Shown piece after piece: positions 10,917 to 18,948 of a stretch of 64,000 nucleotides of DNA. The position numbers and the translations under genes were made by a program. Source of the stretch: Brevundimonas sp. GTDB lineage: Bacteria; Pseudomonadota; Alphaproteobacteria; Caulobacterales; Caulobacteraceae. Numbering within the stretch: position 1 is the stretch's first letter; each line of letters starts with the position of its first letter. The stretch spans positions 107,026 through 171,025 of the forward strand of contig NZ_JAQSDK010000013.1 in the NCBI RefSeq assembly GCF_029945885.1, read 5' to 3'. Under the pieces are notes generated by a model. That model was not told where the DNA came from. It was given only the letters and a program-made list of their open reading frames with translations, and did not search any database.

Positions 10917-11996
10917 ATGCCGACCGAGTTGATCGACCGCATCTATGAATGTTCCGTCGTGCCGGAGCTGTGGCCCACCGTGCTGGACGATCTGGCCCGC
11001 CTGACCGAGTCGCGCGGCGGTCCATTGTTTTCAGCGCGCAAGACGCTGTGCTGGACGGCGTCAGGCACGGTTCGGGGCGTATTCGACGAATACGTCAACG
11101 AGGGCTGGTTCAACCGCTGCAGCCGGCGCGTCTGTCTGATGAGTCAGTCGCAGCCGTCCTTCTTCGTCGAACAGGACTTCTGGAGCGAGGACCAGCTGGA
11201 CGCCGACCCGATCTATCGTGACTTCTTCCGACCGCACGGGCTGGGCTGGTCGGCGGGAACCGGGCTCAAGATTCCGACCGGCGACAATATCGTCTTCAGC
11301 ATCGAGCGCGCGTTCGAGCGGGGACCGATCGAGGCCGAACATGTCGAACGGCTGAACGCGCTGCGCCCGCATCTGGCCCGCAGCGCCCTGGTCAGTTCAC
11401 GGCTGGGCCTGCAGCGGGCCCGGGGCGCGACCGAGGCCCTGACCGATCTGGGCCTGCCGGCCCTGCTGCTGGACGAGACCGGACGGGTGGTCGAGGTCAA
11501 TGCCCTGATGGAGGCCCTGCCTGAACGGGTCAGGCTGGGGGCGCATGACCGTCTGGTGCTGGCCGACGGGAAAGCCCAGGCGCGACTGAGCGAGGCCCTG
11601 TCGATGATCACGGCCACGGCGGGAGGAGCGGGCTGTACCGTCCCGCTTCGCGACGCGGTCGGCCGGGCGACCATGGTTTTGCACCTGATGCCGGTGCGAC
11701 GATCGGCGCATGACATCTTCGGCAGCGGCTACGCCCTGCTGCTGATCACGCCGGTTGCCGCCGATCGGGCCCCGTCGCTGGAGCTGATGCGGTCGCTGTT
11801 CGACCTGACCGTGTCCGAGGCCCGGGTGGCGTCCCGCCTGGCCACCGGCCAGTCCCTGGAGACGATCGCCGCTGAAGGCGATGTGGCGATCACCACGGTG
11901 CGCTCACAGCTGCGGCGTGTTCTGGAAAAGACCGGATGCACGCGCCAGGCCGAGGTCGCCGCCCTGCTGGCCAGCGTGGCGCTGACCCCGGTCTGA
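10917..11996 (+). CDS. LuxR-type helix-turn-helix transcription regulator
   Basis: A 359-residue regulator. The C-terminal 65 residues form a GerE/LuxR DNA-binding domain (FDLTVSEARVASRLATGQS, then VAITTVRSQLRRVLEKTGC). The N-terminal 290 residues have no clear named domain; a possible PAS-like segment lies about 180-280 (LGLPALLLDETGRVVEVNAL). It is not an obvious response regulator, because no receiver aspartate pattern is visible, nor a typical acyl-homoserine-lactone domain. The ligand is therefore unknown. A dyad sits just upstream and could be its own operator. It is transcribed away from the peroxiredoxin gene, with about 230 bp between starts. Confidence 0.85.
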   Translation: MPTELIDRIYECSVVPELWPTVLDDLARLTESRGGPLFSARKTLCWTASGTVRGVFDEYVNEGWFNRCSRRVCLMSQSQPSFFVEQDFWSEDQLDADPIYRDFFRPHGLGWSAGTGLKIPTGDNIVFSIERAFERGPIEAEHVERLNALRPHLARSALVSSRLGLQRARGATEALTDLGLPALLLDETGRVVEVNALMEALPERVRLGAHDRLVLADGKAQARLSEALSMITATAGGAGCTVPLRDAVGRATMVLHLMPVRRSAHDIFGSGYALLLITPVAADRAPSLELMRSLFDLTVSEARVASRLATGQSLETIAAEGDVAITTVRSQLRRVLEKTGCTRQAEVAALLASVALTPV

Positions 11997-12128
11997 GCGG
12001 GCCGACCGTCCGCCGGTCGTCCCGAAAAACCGGCTCCCTTCATCTGTTTGGATGACGACCGCGCGCTCCCGTGCGGGCCAGGATGCCCTCATGTCGTGGC
12101 CCGGCCGCGCCCTCAGGGAGACAGAGTG

Positions 12129-12692
12129 ATGCAGACCTTTATCCGTACCGTCGCCGCGACCGGACTGGCGCTGGCCATGGCGCTTCCCGCCCCGGCTCTC
12201 GCCCAGAGACGCGCCGAACCGCAGTTGCAGGTCTCCTATCCGACCGACGGCGCGATGGACTGTGACCAGCTGCTGGTCGAGATCGGCCGGATGGAACAGA
12301 TCTCCGGCATCTCGGCCGAGAATGCGCAGAACGCCCAGAACCAGGGTGCGATGGCCGAGGGCGCGGCCGGAGTAGCCGTCAATGCCGCCCTGTATTCCGG
12401 AGCCCTGGGGGCCGTGCCCGGTCTGGGAATGTTCGCCAACATGGCCGGCGGGGCGGCCCGCCGCAACGCCGAGGCCCGCGCCCGCGCCGAGGCCGAACGG
12501 ATTCGCATCGCCGACCAGCGTCGCAGCCTGCTGAGCGGCATCTATCAGGGTCGCCAGTGCGGCTTGCCCGTCGCTCCGCCCGTCGCGACCCCCACCGTGG
12601 CGGCCGCGGTCGCACCGTCCGTCGCTGCCCCCGTGGCGACGGACGGTGCCGAAGCGGCGGCCGTGCCGCCCGCTGCGGCCTCGGACGACTGA
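12129..12692 (+). CDS. Secreted Ala-rich protein of unknown function
   Basis: A 187-residue exported protein. I chose the ATG at 12129 because it has a ribosome site (GGGAG) and opens a clean signal peptide (TGLALAMALPAPALA, cut near residue 26). The mature protein has a short Cys-containing segment (MDCDQLLVEIGRMEQISG), a Gly/Ala-rich hydrophobic stretch (GAVPGLGMFANMAGG) that could be membrane active, an Arg/Glu-rich helix, and an Ala/Val/Pro low-complexity tail. No family recognised. It is flanked by the LuxR regulator upstream (132 bp) and converges with the next gene. Confidence 0.75.
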   Translation: MQTFIRTVAATGLALAMALPAPALAQRRAEPQLQVSYPTDGAMDCDQLLVEIGRMEQISGISAENAQNAQNQGAMAEGAAGVAVNAALYSGALGAVPGLGMFANMAGGAARRNAEARARAEAERIRIADQRRSLLSGIYQGRQCGLPVAPPVATPTVAAAVAPSVAAPVATDGAEAAAVPPAAASDD

Positions 12693-12717
12693 TCGTTCGA
12701 CCCCGGCCAAGGGCGAA

Positions 12718-13176
12718 TCAGGACGCCGCCCGAGGCCGATAGGTGTGGAGCATGAAGCGGTTCCGGCCCGTCCGGTTGCGGCTTTCGACGGCGAAGCGGA
12801 AACCGTCGCCGTCTTCAGCCGGCCAATACAGCATGCGCGCCAGGCCGGCGGGCATCTGCGCCTCGAAAGCTATGGCCAGGGGGTGGGCGTCGCTACCGTC
12901 GTCCAGGCGACCGACCGAGCGTTTTCCGTCATTGGTGAAGGAGAATACGCCGAGCGCGCCGTCGTCACCGACACCGAACAGGGCGGTCTCTCGGCGGTCG
13001 CCGCGCTCGCCCATATGCCAGAATGCCTCCAGTCGGATCCAGCCCTTGCCGAAGGTCCGGAAGCTGCGGGTGCAGACCATCGTCTGACCGTTAAGCTCCG
13101 CCTCGGCCCGCCAGTCACCCGGCAGGGGTTTGAGCGCCCCCAGGAGGTCGCGGCCCGGTTTCCATTCCAGGCTCAG
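12718..13176 (-). CDS. Conserved-looking cytoplasmic protein, probable CTG start
   Basis: A protein of about 152 residues, no family assigned; the layout (LPGDWRAEAELNG, then TRSFRTFGKGW) resembles small lipocalin-like or DUF1579-like ligand-binding proteins, which is only an impression. The first ATG in frame (13080) would remove this conserved-looking front end. Upstream of it the frame stays open for 32 codons to a CTG that overlaps the desaturase stop as CTGA, preceded by AAGG. There is no ATG, GTG or TTG in the interval back to the next in-frame stop. I therefore propose a CTG start translationally coupled to the desaturase; the shorter form from 13080 (120 residues) is the conservative alternative. 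Confidence 0.6.
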   Translation of the reverse strand: MSLEWKPGRDLLGALKPLPGDWRAEAELNGQTMVCTRSFRTFGKGWIRLEAFWHMGERGDRRETALFGVGDDGALGVFSFTNDGKRSVGRLDDGSDAHPLAIAFEAQMPAGLARMLYWPAEDGDGFRFAVESRNRTGRNRFMLHTYRPRAAS

Positions 13177-14111
13177 CCGGCCTTGCCGCTCGCCGTCCGC
13201 AGAACCTCGAGATAGCCCCCGGCCACCTCCATCCGCTCACCCTGCGGCTTGCTGCGCACCGCCCGGTGCAGGTCGGCCAGCTTCCAGCAGGGGACGTGCA
13301 TGAACAGGTGGTGTTCGGCGTGGAAATTGACCCAGTAGGGGGCGATCAACATCCGCTCCCACCATGAGGCCCGGGTGGTGCGGGCGGCGCGGAACGGGTC
13401 GGTGGCCGAGCCCTCGACACAGGCGTGTTCGGCGATGTTGCGCAGCCGGGTGACCAGCGGGAACCAGGTGGCCAGCGGCAGCAGCCACAGGGCGAAATAC
13501 GCCCACCACACCCCGGCCAGGGTCAGGCCCAGCAGCATGAGCGCATTGACGATCAGGAAGGGGGCCACGGACTTGCCGGTGACCACCGCGCCTTCTGCCG
13601 TGTCTTCGTCCCGCTTCGACGCATAGGCCCGGAAGGCGAACAGCACCCGCTGTTTGAAGAAGGTCTGGCCGGTCAGGTCGCGGATGATCTTGCGCCGCAG
13701 TGAGGCGGGCGTGACGGGGAAGGGGGCCGACAGGACCAGGTCGGGATCCTCGGCGTTCTGGGCGTATCTGTGATGGTTCAGATGATAGGGGCGATAGTCG
13801 CCCAGATCCGCTCCGATCGGCACGGCGCACAGCCAGTGGCCGAGAAAATCGTTGAGCTTGAGGTTCTTCGCCAGGGCCCCGTGGGCGGCCTCATGCATCA
13901 ATATGGCCAGGCCCAGCTGGCGGGTGCCGATGACCATGACGCAGAGCGGGATCAGGATCGGCCAGACGACGCCGACGGCCATGGCTGCGGCGATCACCCC
14001 CCAGGCATGGGCCACCAGCAGCGGGCCACGCCAGGTGGAGCGCGTCTGGAACGGGGCCCATTCGTCGGGGGTGAACAGCTGGGTCGGGGAGACGCGGGGC
14101 GCGGCGGACAT
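13173..14111 (-). CDS. Membrane fatty acid desaturase
   Basis: A 312-residue integral membrane di-iron desaturase that introduces double bonds into acyl chains. The three histidine boxes are present: HEAAH (73-77), HLNHH (110-114) and HAEHH in the last quarter, separated by hydrophobic pairs of membrane spans (GVIAAAMAVGVVWPILIPL near 38-56, FLIVNALMLLGLTLAGVWWA later). Substrate and position of desaturation are not evident. The gene is divergent from a membrane-protein/XRE pair, and operator-like TGTCA repeats begin 48 bp upstream of its start, so it may belong to that local regulon. Its stop overlaps the probable start of the following gene. Confidence 0.9.
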   Translation of the reverse strand: MSAAPRVSPTQLFTPDEWAPFQTRSTWRGPLLVAHAWGVIAAAMAVGVVWPILIPLCVMVIGTRQLGLAILMHEAAHGALAKNLKLNDFLGHWLCAVPIGADLGDYRPYHLNHHRYAQNAEDPDLVLSAPFPVTPASLRRKIIRDLTGQTFFKQRVLFAFRAYASKRDEDTAEGAVVTGKSVAPFLIVNALMLLGLTLAGVWWAYFALWLLPLATWFPLVTRLRNIAEHACVEGSATDPFRAARTTRASWWERMLIAPYWVNFHAEHHLFMHVPCWKLADLHRAVRSKPQGERMEVAGGYLEVLRTASGKAG

Positions 14112-14158
14112 GGTGCGAGTATAGGCCGTTTTCGCGGGTCTTCAAAGGCAACGGGCTA

Positions 14159-14200
14159 TGTCAGGCTTATCTGACAAAAAGTCAGGTTGACATGACAAAA
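14159..14200. promoter_or_regulatory. Operator-like TGTCA/TGACA array with probable promoter
   Basis: Overlapping dyads lie between the divergent desaturase and membrane/XRE genes: TGTCAG-N6-CTGACA (14159-14176) and CTGAC-AAAAA-GTCAG (14171-14185), followed by TTGACA (14187) and a further TGACA (14193). TTGACA is a good -35 element for the rightward operon, with TAAGGT 16 bp downstream as a weak -10. A second palindrome GTAAGG-N4-CCTTAC follows at 14208-14223. Binding by the XRE protein encoded downstream is inference. Confidence 0.55.
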
Positions 14201-14244
14201 TCTCGCAGTAAGGTAGGCCTTACATTCGGTCAGGAACACATGAC

Positions 14245-14649
14245 ATGTTGGCTCTCGGAAAATCAACCACCGCCGCGCATCGCCGCTACGCCGTTCGGAC
14301 CATGGCCTTCATGGTTCCCTATGTGGCGATCAATGTCGCGGCCATGTTCGGGGCCTTTGACGACATCGCCTCGACTCCGGCCGCCTGGCTGCTGGCCCTG
14401 GCGGTCTCGGCCCCCGTGGTCGGGCAGATCTGGGCCACCCTGTCGATGATGCGCGACTCCGACGAGTTCGTGCGGGCGGTGGCGGCCAAACAGTTCATTG
14501 TCGCTGCGGGTCTGGCCATGGCGATCGCCAGCGTCTGGGGCTTTGGCGAGAGCTATGCCGACGCCTTTCACCTGCCGGCCTGGCTGATCTATCCGTTGTT
14601 CTGGGGCTGCATGGGCCTGACCGCGCCCTTCATCCGGACCTCGAACTGA
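14245..14649 (+). CDS. Four-segment membrane protein paired with an XRE regulator
   Basis: A 134-residue hydrophobic protein of unknown function with about four membrane segments (MAFMVPYVAINVAAMFGAF, AWLLALAVSAPVVGQIWATL, FIVAAGLAMAIASVWGF and LIYPLFWGCMGLTAPFI). Charged residues between segments 2 and 3 (MMRDSDEFVRAVAAK) form the main soluble loop. Its TGA overlaps the ATG of the XRE regulator (TGATG), so the two are cotranslated. Membrane-protein/XRE pairs of this size recur in alphaproteobacteria; a role as membrane partner that modulates the regulator is inference only. Confidence 0.8.
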   Translation: MLALGKSTTAAHRRYAVRTMAFMVPYVAINVAAMFGAFDDIASTPAAWLLALAVSAPVVGQIWATLSMMRDSDEFVRAVAAKQFIVAAGLAMAIASVWGFGESYADAFHLPAWLIYPLFWGCMGLTAPFIRTSN

Positions 14650-14846
14650 TGCGCAATCAGCTCAAATTACTGCGCACCCAGCGTGGCTGGACCCAGGAGC
14701 AACTGGGCCAGGAACTGGGGGTCTCGCGCCAGGCGGTCAATGCTCTCGAGACCGAGAAACACGATCCGTCGCTGGACCTGGCCTATCGCATCGCCGTGCT
14801 GTTCGCCCGGCCGGTGGAAGAGATCTTCGACAATCCCCACCTCTGA
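14649..14846 (+). CDS. Small XRE-family helix-turn-helix regulator
   Basis: A 65-residue protein that is almost entirely one XRE/Cro-type DNA-binding domain (LKLLRTQRGWTQEQLGQELG, VSRQAVNALETEKHDPSL). The C-terminus (VEEIFDN) follows the YozG-like short regulator pattern. With no sensor domain of its own it probably depends on a partner, perhaps the coupled membrane protein. Its stop codon lies inside a near copy of the upstream operator, which would let it act both on its own operon and on the downstream hydrolase gene. Confidence 0.9.
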   Translation: MRNQLKLLRTQRGWTQEQLGQELGVSRQAVNALETEKHDPSLDLAYRIAVLFARPVEEIFDNPHL

Positions 14847-14857
14847 TCAAAAGTCAG
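14843..14857. promoter_or_regulatory. Second operator-like dyad before the secreted hydrolase gene
   Basis: CTGATCAAAAGTCAG matches the upstream CTGACAAAAAGTCAG at 13 of 15 positions and overlaps the XRE stop codon. It is followed by CCTTACAT (14863), which also occurs after the first array (14218). It lies 27 bp before the hydrolase ATG. Confidence 0.5.
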
Positions 14858-14884
14858 ATTACCCTTACATCGCTGGAGAGTGAA

Positions 14885-15817
14885 ATGTTCAACGCCTTCT
14901 TCAAGGCGCGGCCCCGGCTGCGCGCTGCCCTGTTCGGTCTGGCCGTCTGTTCCCCCGCCTTCGTGGTCGGGATCAGCCAGGCCTTTGCCCAGGAGGCCGC
15001 CGGCCCCGTCGCGTACAGCTCCGACCGTCTCTCGGTCGAAGTCATCGGCTCAGGCCCCGATGTAATCCTGATTCCCGGCCTGGCCTCGTCGCGCGATGTG
15101 TGGCGGACCGAGGCCGGACGGCTGGCCCCGATGCACCGGGTGCATCTGGTTCAGTTGGCCGGGTTCGCCGGCGAGCCGTGGCATCACGGTGACGGGCCGT
15201 TCGTCGCGCCGGTGGTCGAGGCCCTGGCGACCTATATCGACGCGGCCGGTCTCGATCATCCCGCGGTCATCGGTCATTCGATGGGCGGACTGTCGGCCCT
15301 GATGCTGGCCCAGCAGTATCCGGCCTCGGTCGGACGGGTGATGAGTGTCGACAGCCTGCCGTTCTTCAGCGCCATGTACGGACCGCAGGTCACGGCCGAA
15401 AACGCCCGACCCTTCGCCGAACAGGCGGCCGTGGGCATCCTGAATGCCGATGATGCAGGCTTCCGCGCCGGTCAGGCGCAGACGGCGATTGGTCTGGTGC
15501 GGGATCCGACGACGCGGATCGCGATGGTCGACTGGTCGATGGCCTCGGACCGCCACGCCATGGCCGCGGCCATCCGCGACGTGATGACCACCGACGCCCG
15601 CCCCGGACTGGGAGCCACGACCACCCCGGTCTGGGCTGTCTATGCCGCCGACGCCGATGGAGGCACGCCCGCGGCCATGGCCGATGCCCTGTGGAGCGGC
15701 GAATATGCGGCCCTGCCGGGGGTGACCCTGATCCGGGTCGACGACAGCCGCCATTTCATCATGGCTGACCAGCCTGACCGGCTGGCGGCAATCATCGATC
15801 GTTTTCTGGACCAGTGA
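14885..15817 (+). CDS. Secreted alpha/beta hydrolase
   Basis: A 310-residue exported alpha/beta-fold hydrolase. The signal peptide covers about residues 1-36 (LFGLAVCSPAFVVGISQAFA). The oxyanion-region motif LIPGLASSRDVW is followed by the nucleophile elbow GHSMGG (Ser132) and the catalytic histidine His290 in DSRHFIM. The acid residue is probably in the stretch around WAVYAADADGG. Substrate unknown; the family holds esterases, lipases and haloperoxidases. It follows the XRE gene by 38 bp and an operator-like repeat lies in that gap, so it is probably controlled by the XRE protein or is part of the same operon. Confidence 0.88.
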   Translation: MFNAFFKARPRLRAALFGLAVCSPAFVVGISQAFAQEAAGPVAYSSDRLSVEVIGSGPDVILIPGLASSRDVWRTEAGRLAPMHRVHLVQLAGFAGEPWHHGDGPFVAPVVEALATYIDAAGLDHPAVIGHSMGGLSALMLAQQYPASVGRVMSVDSLPFFSAMYGPQVTAENARPFAEQAAVGILNADDAGFRAGQAQTAIGLVRDPTTRIAMVDWSMASDRHAMAAAIRDVMTTDARPGLGATTTPVWAVYAADADGGTPAAMADALWSGEYAALPGVTLIRVDDSRHFIMADQPDRLAAIIDRFLDQ

Positions 15818-15823
15818 GCAGGC

Positions 15824-16663
15824 TCAGTTCGTCGGCGCGGCCACCGGCTGGCCGGCGAACTCGTCGGCATAGGCCCCGGCCAGCACGCTGCGGAATTTCG
15901 ACAGCGGCAGGGTGACTTCATAGTGGCCCTCGGAATAGGGGCCGACCAGATAGGGACCGATCAGGAAGGTCAGGCCACCGGCCTTGCCGTCGACCGTGCC
16001 GGGCGCGAGGACGAAGGGGGTGGCGGCGACCCGGGGGCAGGACCAGTCGCGGCCGTTCAGGGCGACGACCGCAGAGCCGGGGACACGCGCCTGTTTGGCG
16101 GCGTTGATCGCCGCGCACAGCGCCTGGTCCAGGGTCGAAAGATCGGCCCCCGGACGGAACAGGCCGGACGGCGAGATCATCTGCTTCAGGGCCTTGTCCC
16201 ACAACACGCCGGTGGTCTGGGTATTGGGATGGGCCCCGCCCGAGTAGTCCATGGCCTCGCGCTTGAGGCTGACCAGTTTGCCGGTCTCGGCGGCGGCGGT
16301 CAGGGTGATGGTCTTCTGGTAGAGGCCGATCGACGAGTCGTCGCCGGCCTCGCTGCGGTCGGCCTGGGCCCCCTCGGTGAACTGGCGCAGGCGACGCACC
16401 TCCTCGGCATAGAGGCGGGCGTGCAGGTCGGTCTGGGGCTTGATCGCCTCGGGCAGGGTCAGTTTGACCTCGGCGTACTCCGTTGTCAGGGCAAAGCCCA
16501 TCGGGGCGGCCGCGTCCGCCGGCGTGATCTCTGCCGGGGCTTCGGCGGCGGGCAGGGGCGCGGGGGCCGGCTCGGCCTCACGGCGGTTGCAGCCGGCCAG
16601 GGTGGCGACGATGGCGCTGGTCAGAAGCAGGGCACGGAATGCGGTCATGGAACGGTCCTTCAT
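15824..16663 (-). CDS. DUF3298-like lipoprotein
   Basis: A 279-residue predicted lipoprotein. The signal peptide ends in a lipobox (ALLLTSAIVATLAGC, lipidated Cys near residue 25). The mature protein has a Pro/Ala-rich linker, then a domain like DUF3298/RsiV extracellular regions (MDYSGGAHPNTQTTGVLWD, then LTFLIGPYLVGPYSEG), which in other bacteria bind wall components or lysozyme. I chose the ATG at 16663 because it overlaps the ubiA stop (ATGA), suggesting coupled translation; an internal ATG 5 codons later is an alternative. Function here is unknown. Confidence 0.8.
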   Translation of the reverse strand: MKDRSMTAFRALLLTSAIVATLAGCNRREAEPAPAPLPAAEAPAEITPADAAAPMGFALTTEYAEVKLTLPEAIKPQTDLHARLYAEEVRRLRQFTEGAQADRSEAGDDSSIGLYQKTITLTAAAETGKLVSLKREAMDYSGGAHPNTQTTGVLWDKALKQMISPSGLFRPGADLSTLDQALCAAINAAKQARVPGSAVVALNGRDWSCPRVAATPFVLAPGTVDGKAGGLTFLIGPYLVGPYSEGHYEVTLPLSKFRSVLAGAYADEFAGQPVAAPTN

Positions 16664-17592
16664 GTCGGCCAGCCCACTGTACCAAGGATGATGGCCAGAA
16701 GCAGGATCAATCCCGCCTCGCGGTTGGATCGGAACAGGCGCAGGGCCAGAACCGGGCTGTCGGGGCGGACGTCGCGGACCTGGCGGTACAGATGCGCCGC
16801 CCATGGCAGCAGGGCGACATAGAAGACCGGGCCGAGGCCCGCGGTCAGGCCCGAGGCGACGGTCAGGACGACGGTCATTCCGTAGAAGATGCCCACGCCG
16901 CGCTGCACATTGGCCCCCAGCCGCCGGGCCGAGGATTTGACCCCGACCATGGCGTCGTCCTCGATGTCCTGCAGGGCGTAGATTGTGTCGTAGCCGAGGG
17001 TCCAGAACACGCCCCCGAGGTAGAGGAGGACGGCGGCGGGGGTGATCGTGCCGGTCACCGCCGCAAATCCCATCAAGGCCCCCCAGTTGAAGGTCAGGCC
17101 CAGCCAGGCCTGGGGCCACCAGGTGATCCGCTTCATGAAGGGGTAGGCGGCGACCAGGGCCAGGGAGCCGACGCCCAGCAGCACGGCTGTCAGGTTCAGC
17201 GTCAGCAGGATCAGCAGGCTGACCAGCGAACAGCCGATGACGAAGGCCCAGGCCTGTTTGACGCTGATCTGACCCGCCGGAATCGGGCGCAGGGCGGTTC
17301 GGGCGACCTGCGCGTCGATGTCGCGGTCGACGATGTCGTTGAAGGCGCAGCCGGCGGCCCGCATCAGGGTGGCCCCCACGGCGAAGGCGACGACCAGCCA
17401 GGCGTCATACAGGTCGGGTGTCCGGCGATACTGGCTCAGCGCCAGGGCGATGCCCTGCCAGCCGGGGATCAGCAGCAGCCAGATGCCGATCGGTCGGTCG
17501 AACCGGCCCAGTTTCAGCCACGGCTTCAGGCGCGTGGGCGCATGGCGGTCGACCCAGTTGGCACCGGCGTCGGGGAGGGGAGCGGAACTCAT
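16660..17592 (-). CDS. ubiA: 4-hydroxybenzoate polyprenyltransferase
   Basis: A 310-residue membrane prenyltransferase that attaches the polyprenyl tail to 4-hydroxybenzoate in ubiquinone synthesis. The two Asp-rich motifs that bind Mg-diphosphate are present: NDIVDRDID (about residue 95) and a second DIEDD (about 205) after YDTIYALQ. Around eight hydrophobic segments fill the rest. Family length is typical (about 290-310). It lies first of a pair with the DUF3298-like lipoprotein gene, whose start overlaps the ubiA stop. Confidence 0.95.
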   Translation of the reverse strand: MSSAPLPDAGANWVDRHAPTRLKPWLKLGRFDRPIGIWLLLIPGWQGIALALSQYRRTPDLYDAWLVVAFAVGATLMRAAGCAFNDIVDRDIDAQVARTALRPIPAGQISVKQAWAFVIGCSLVSLLILLTLNLTAVLLGVGSLALVAAYPFMKRITWWPQAWLGLTFNWGALMGFAAVTGTITPAAVLLYLGGVFWTLGYDTIYALQDIEDDAMVGVKSSARRLGANVQRGVGIFYGMTVVLTVASGLTAGLGPVFYVALLPWAAHLYRQVRDVRPDSPVLALRLFRSNREAGLILLLAIILGTVGWPT

Positions 17593-17642
17593 GACACCGG
17601 TCTAGCCCGTCCGGCCCCGGCGGGTGAAGGGGCGGCCAATTG

Positions 17643-17675
17643 AAAACGGGCGCGGAACCCGAAGGTCCCGCGCCC
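17643..17675 (-). terminator. Terminator of the cold-shock gene
   Basis: On the minus strand, an 8-bp perfect GC stem (GGGCGCGG / CCGCGCCC) with further partial pairing inside the loop is followed by GTTTTCAATT. It lies 33 bp downstream of the cold-shock stop codon. Confidence 0.75.
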
Positions 17676-17707
17676 GCCTGATCTCAACGTCCGAAGGGAC
17701 GCTCGGC

Positions 17708-17911
17708 TCAAAGAACCTTGAGGTCGATCGCGGAGGTCTTGCCGCGCTGGGATTCCAGCTCGTATTCGACCTTGGCGTTCTCATCGAGGCCCTGCAGACC
17801 AGCCTTCTGAACGGCGGTGATGTGGACGAAAACGTCCGCGCCGCCGCTGTCGGGCTGGATGAAGCCGAAGCCTTTGGTGGGGTTGAACCACTTGACCGTG
17901 CCGGTCGCCAT
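17708..17911 (-). CDS. CspA-family cold-shock protein
   Basis: A 67-residue single cold-shock domain that binds single-stranded RNA/DNA and acts as an RNA chaperone. RNP1 (KGFGFIQ) and RNP2 (DVFVHI) are intact. I chose the ATG at 17911 ([10 protein letters not shown]) with GGAGAG about 9 bp upstream; a start 5 codons earlier is less likely. A terminator follows. About 230 bp separate it from the next gene upstream, leaving room for a long leader as is common for csp genes, though I cannot assign a thermosensor fold. Confidence 0.93.
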   Translation of the reverse strand: MATGTVKWFNPTKGFGFIQPDSGGADVFVHITAVQKAGLQGLDENAKVEYELESQRGKTSAIDLKVL

Positions 17912-18143
17912 ATCTGCGCTCTCCATAAACGCGCTTCTCCAGGCGGGCTCTCACGCGGAGAAACCCGACAATCCATCTGGACGGCTCGTTCAGGCGAAGG
18001 AGCAAGACATGGGTTTGGACCCCACGCAAAATCCGGACTGCGAGGCTGTTTTCTCGCGTCTGCCGATCACGGTCAACCCGAAACGATTCGCGCGCCCGGC
18101 GCGGCGGGTCGGACGAACCCCGGTGAGGCCGGGGCGGGACAGG

Positions 18144-18905
18144 TCAGGCACACAGGCCGCGGGGGGCTCCGTCGAGGTGCAGATGGTCGTGATGTTCGCG
18201 GTTGTAATCGGGGCTCAGAACCGTCGAGAAGACGCGGCAGGCCCCGGCGCGAATGCGTTTGAGAAAGCGGCGGCCGTCGGCACCCGCGCGGCCCTTGCCT
18301 GTCCAGTCACCGGCGATGGAGATTACCCGACCATCCTCGAGCGTGATGGCCGCGACATCGAGGGCATTGGCCCGGGCATGTTCGCTGGGGCGGGCGTCGG
18401 TGGCCGTCCGGCCGTAGATACGACGGCAGGAATAGCTGCCGTAGTTCTGAACACTGGCGACCGGGGAGCCGAGAATGTCGCGCGCGGCCGGTTGCAGCAC
18501 CTGGCGGTCCCAGATCACGTAGCGCACCGCCATCGGGCACTGCATCACGAGACCGCCGGGGGCCAGGGGGGTGACCGCGCCGCCGGTGATGCGCACGGCA
18601 CCGCGGACCACGCAGAACCCGCCGTCATCCCGGTCCGGAGCGCGTTCGACCTCAACGCCGGCCTCGCGGAGTACCTGCATACAGGCGTCGGTGACGGCCT
18701 TGGTTTCTTCCGGGGCGGCGGTGCGGGGAATATCGAAATCCGCGACCTTGGCCGCCGTCGCCTGGCCAATCGGATGGGCGAGATCCAGCGGCTTCCACGG
18801 CAGGTCCTGATGCGGGGCGAAGGCATTGAGCAAAGCAAAGCCGGCGCAGACGCCCAGCGCCAACTCCCACAACAGATTCCAGAAGTCAGCGAAATCGCGA
18901 TCCAT
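18144..18905 (-). CDS. Extensin-like family protein, membrane anchored
   Basis: A 253-residue protein of the bacterial extensin-like C-terminal family. It begins with one uncleaved-looking hydrophobic segment (LLWELALGVCAGFALLNAFA, about 11-30). The remainder is predicted periplasmic, with the conserved core CPMAVRYVIWDRQVLQPAA, a cysteine-containing SYSCRRIYGR, SEHARANALDVAA and the terminal HHDHLHLD. The SEHxxxxALD and HxDHxHLD patterns resemble metal-binding D,D-peptidase-like folds, which suggests but does not prove action on the cell wall. Confidence 0.85.
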   Translation of the reverse strand: MDRDFADFWNLLWELALGVCAGFALLNAFAPHQDLPWKPLDLAHPIGQATAAKVADFDIPRTAAPEETKAVTDACMQVLREAGVEVERAPDRDDGGFCVVRGAVRITGGAVTPLAPGGLVMQCPMAVRYVIWDRQVLQPAARDILGSPVASVQNYGSYSCRRIYGRTATDARPSEHARANALDVAAITLEDGRVISIAGDWTGKGRAGADGRRFLKRIRAGACRVFSTVLSPDYNREHHDHLHLDGAPRGLCA

Positions 18906-18948
18906 GTTCGCCCAGACTAGCCGCCCCCTGTGACGGCGGAAAGGCGGT

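Noticed and set aside
10684..11025. N-terminal extension of the peroxiredoxin
   Set aside because: Extra residues are Arg/Pro-rich, and the family start with a good ribosome site is at 10683.
17927..18143. Short frames in the cold-shock leader
   Set aside because: No ribosome site or family features; probably leader sequence.
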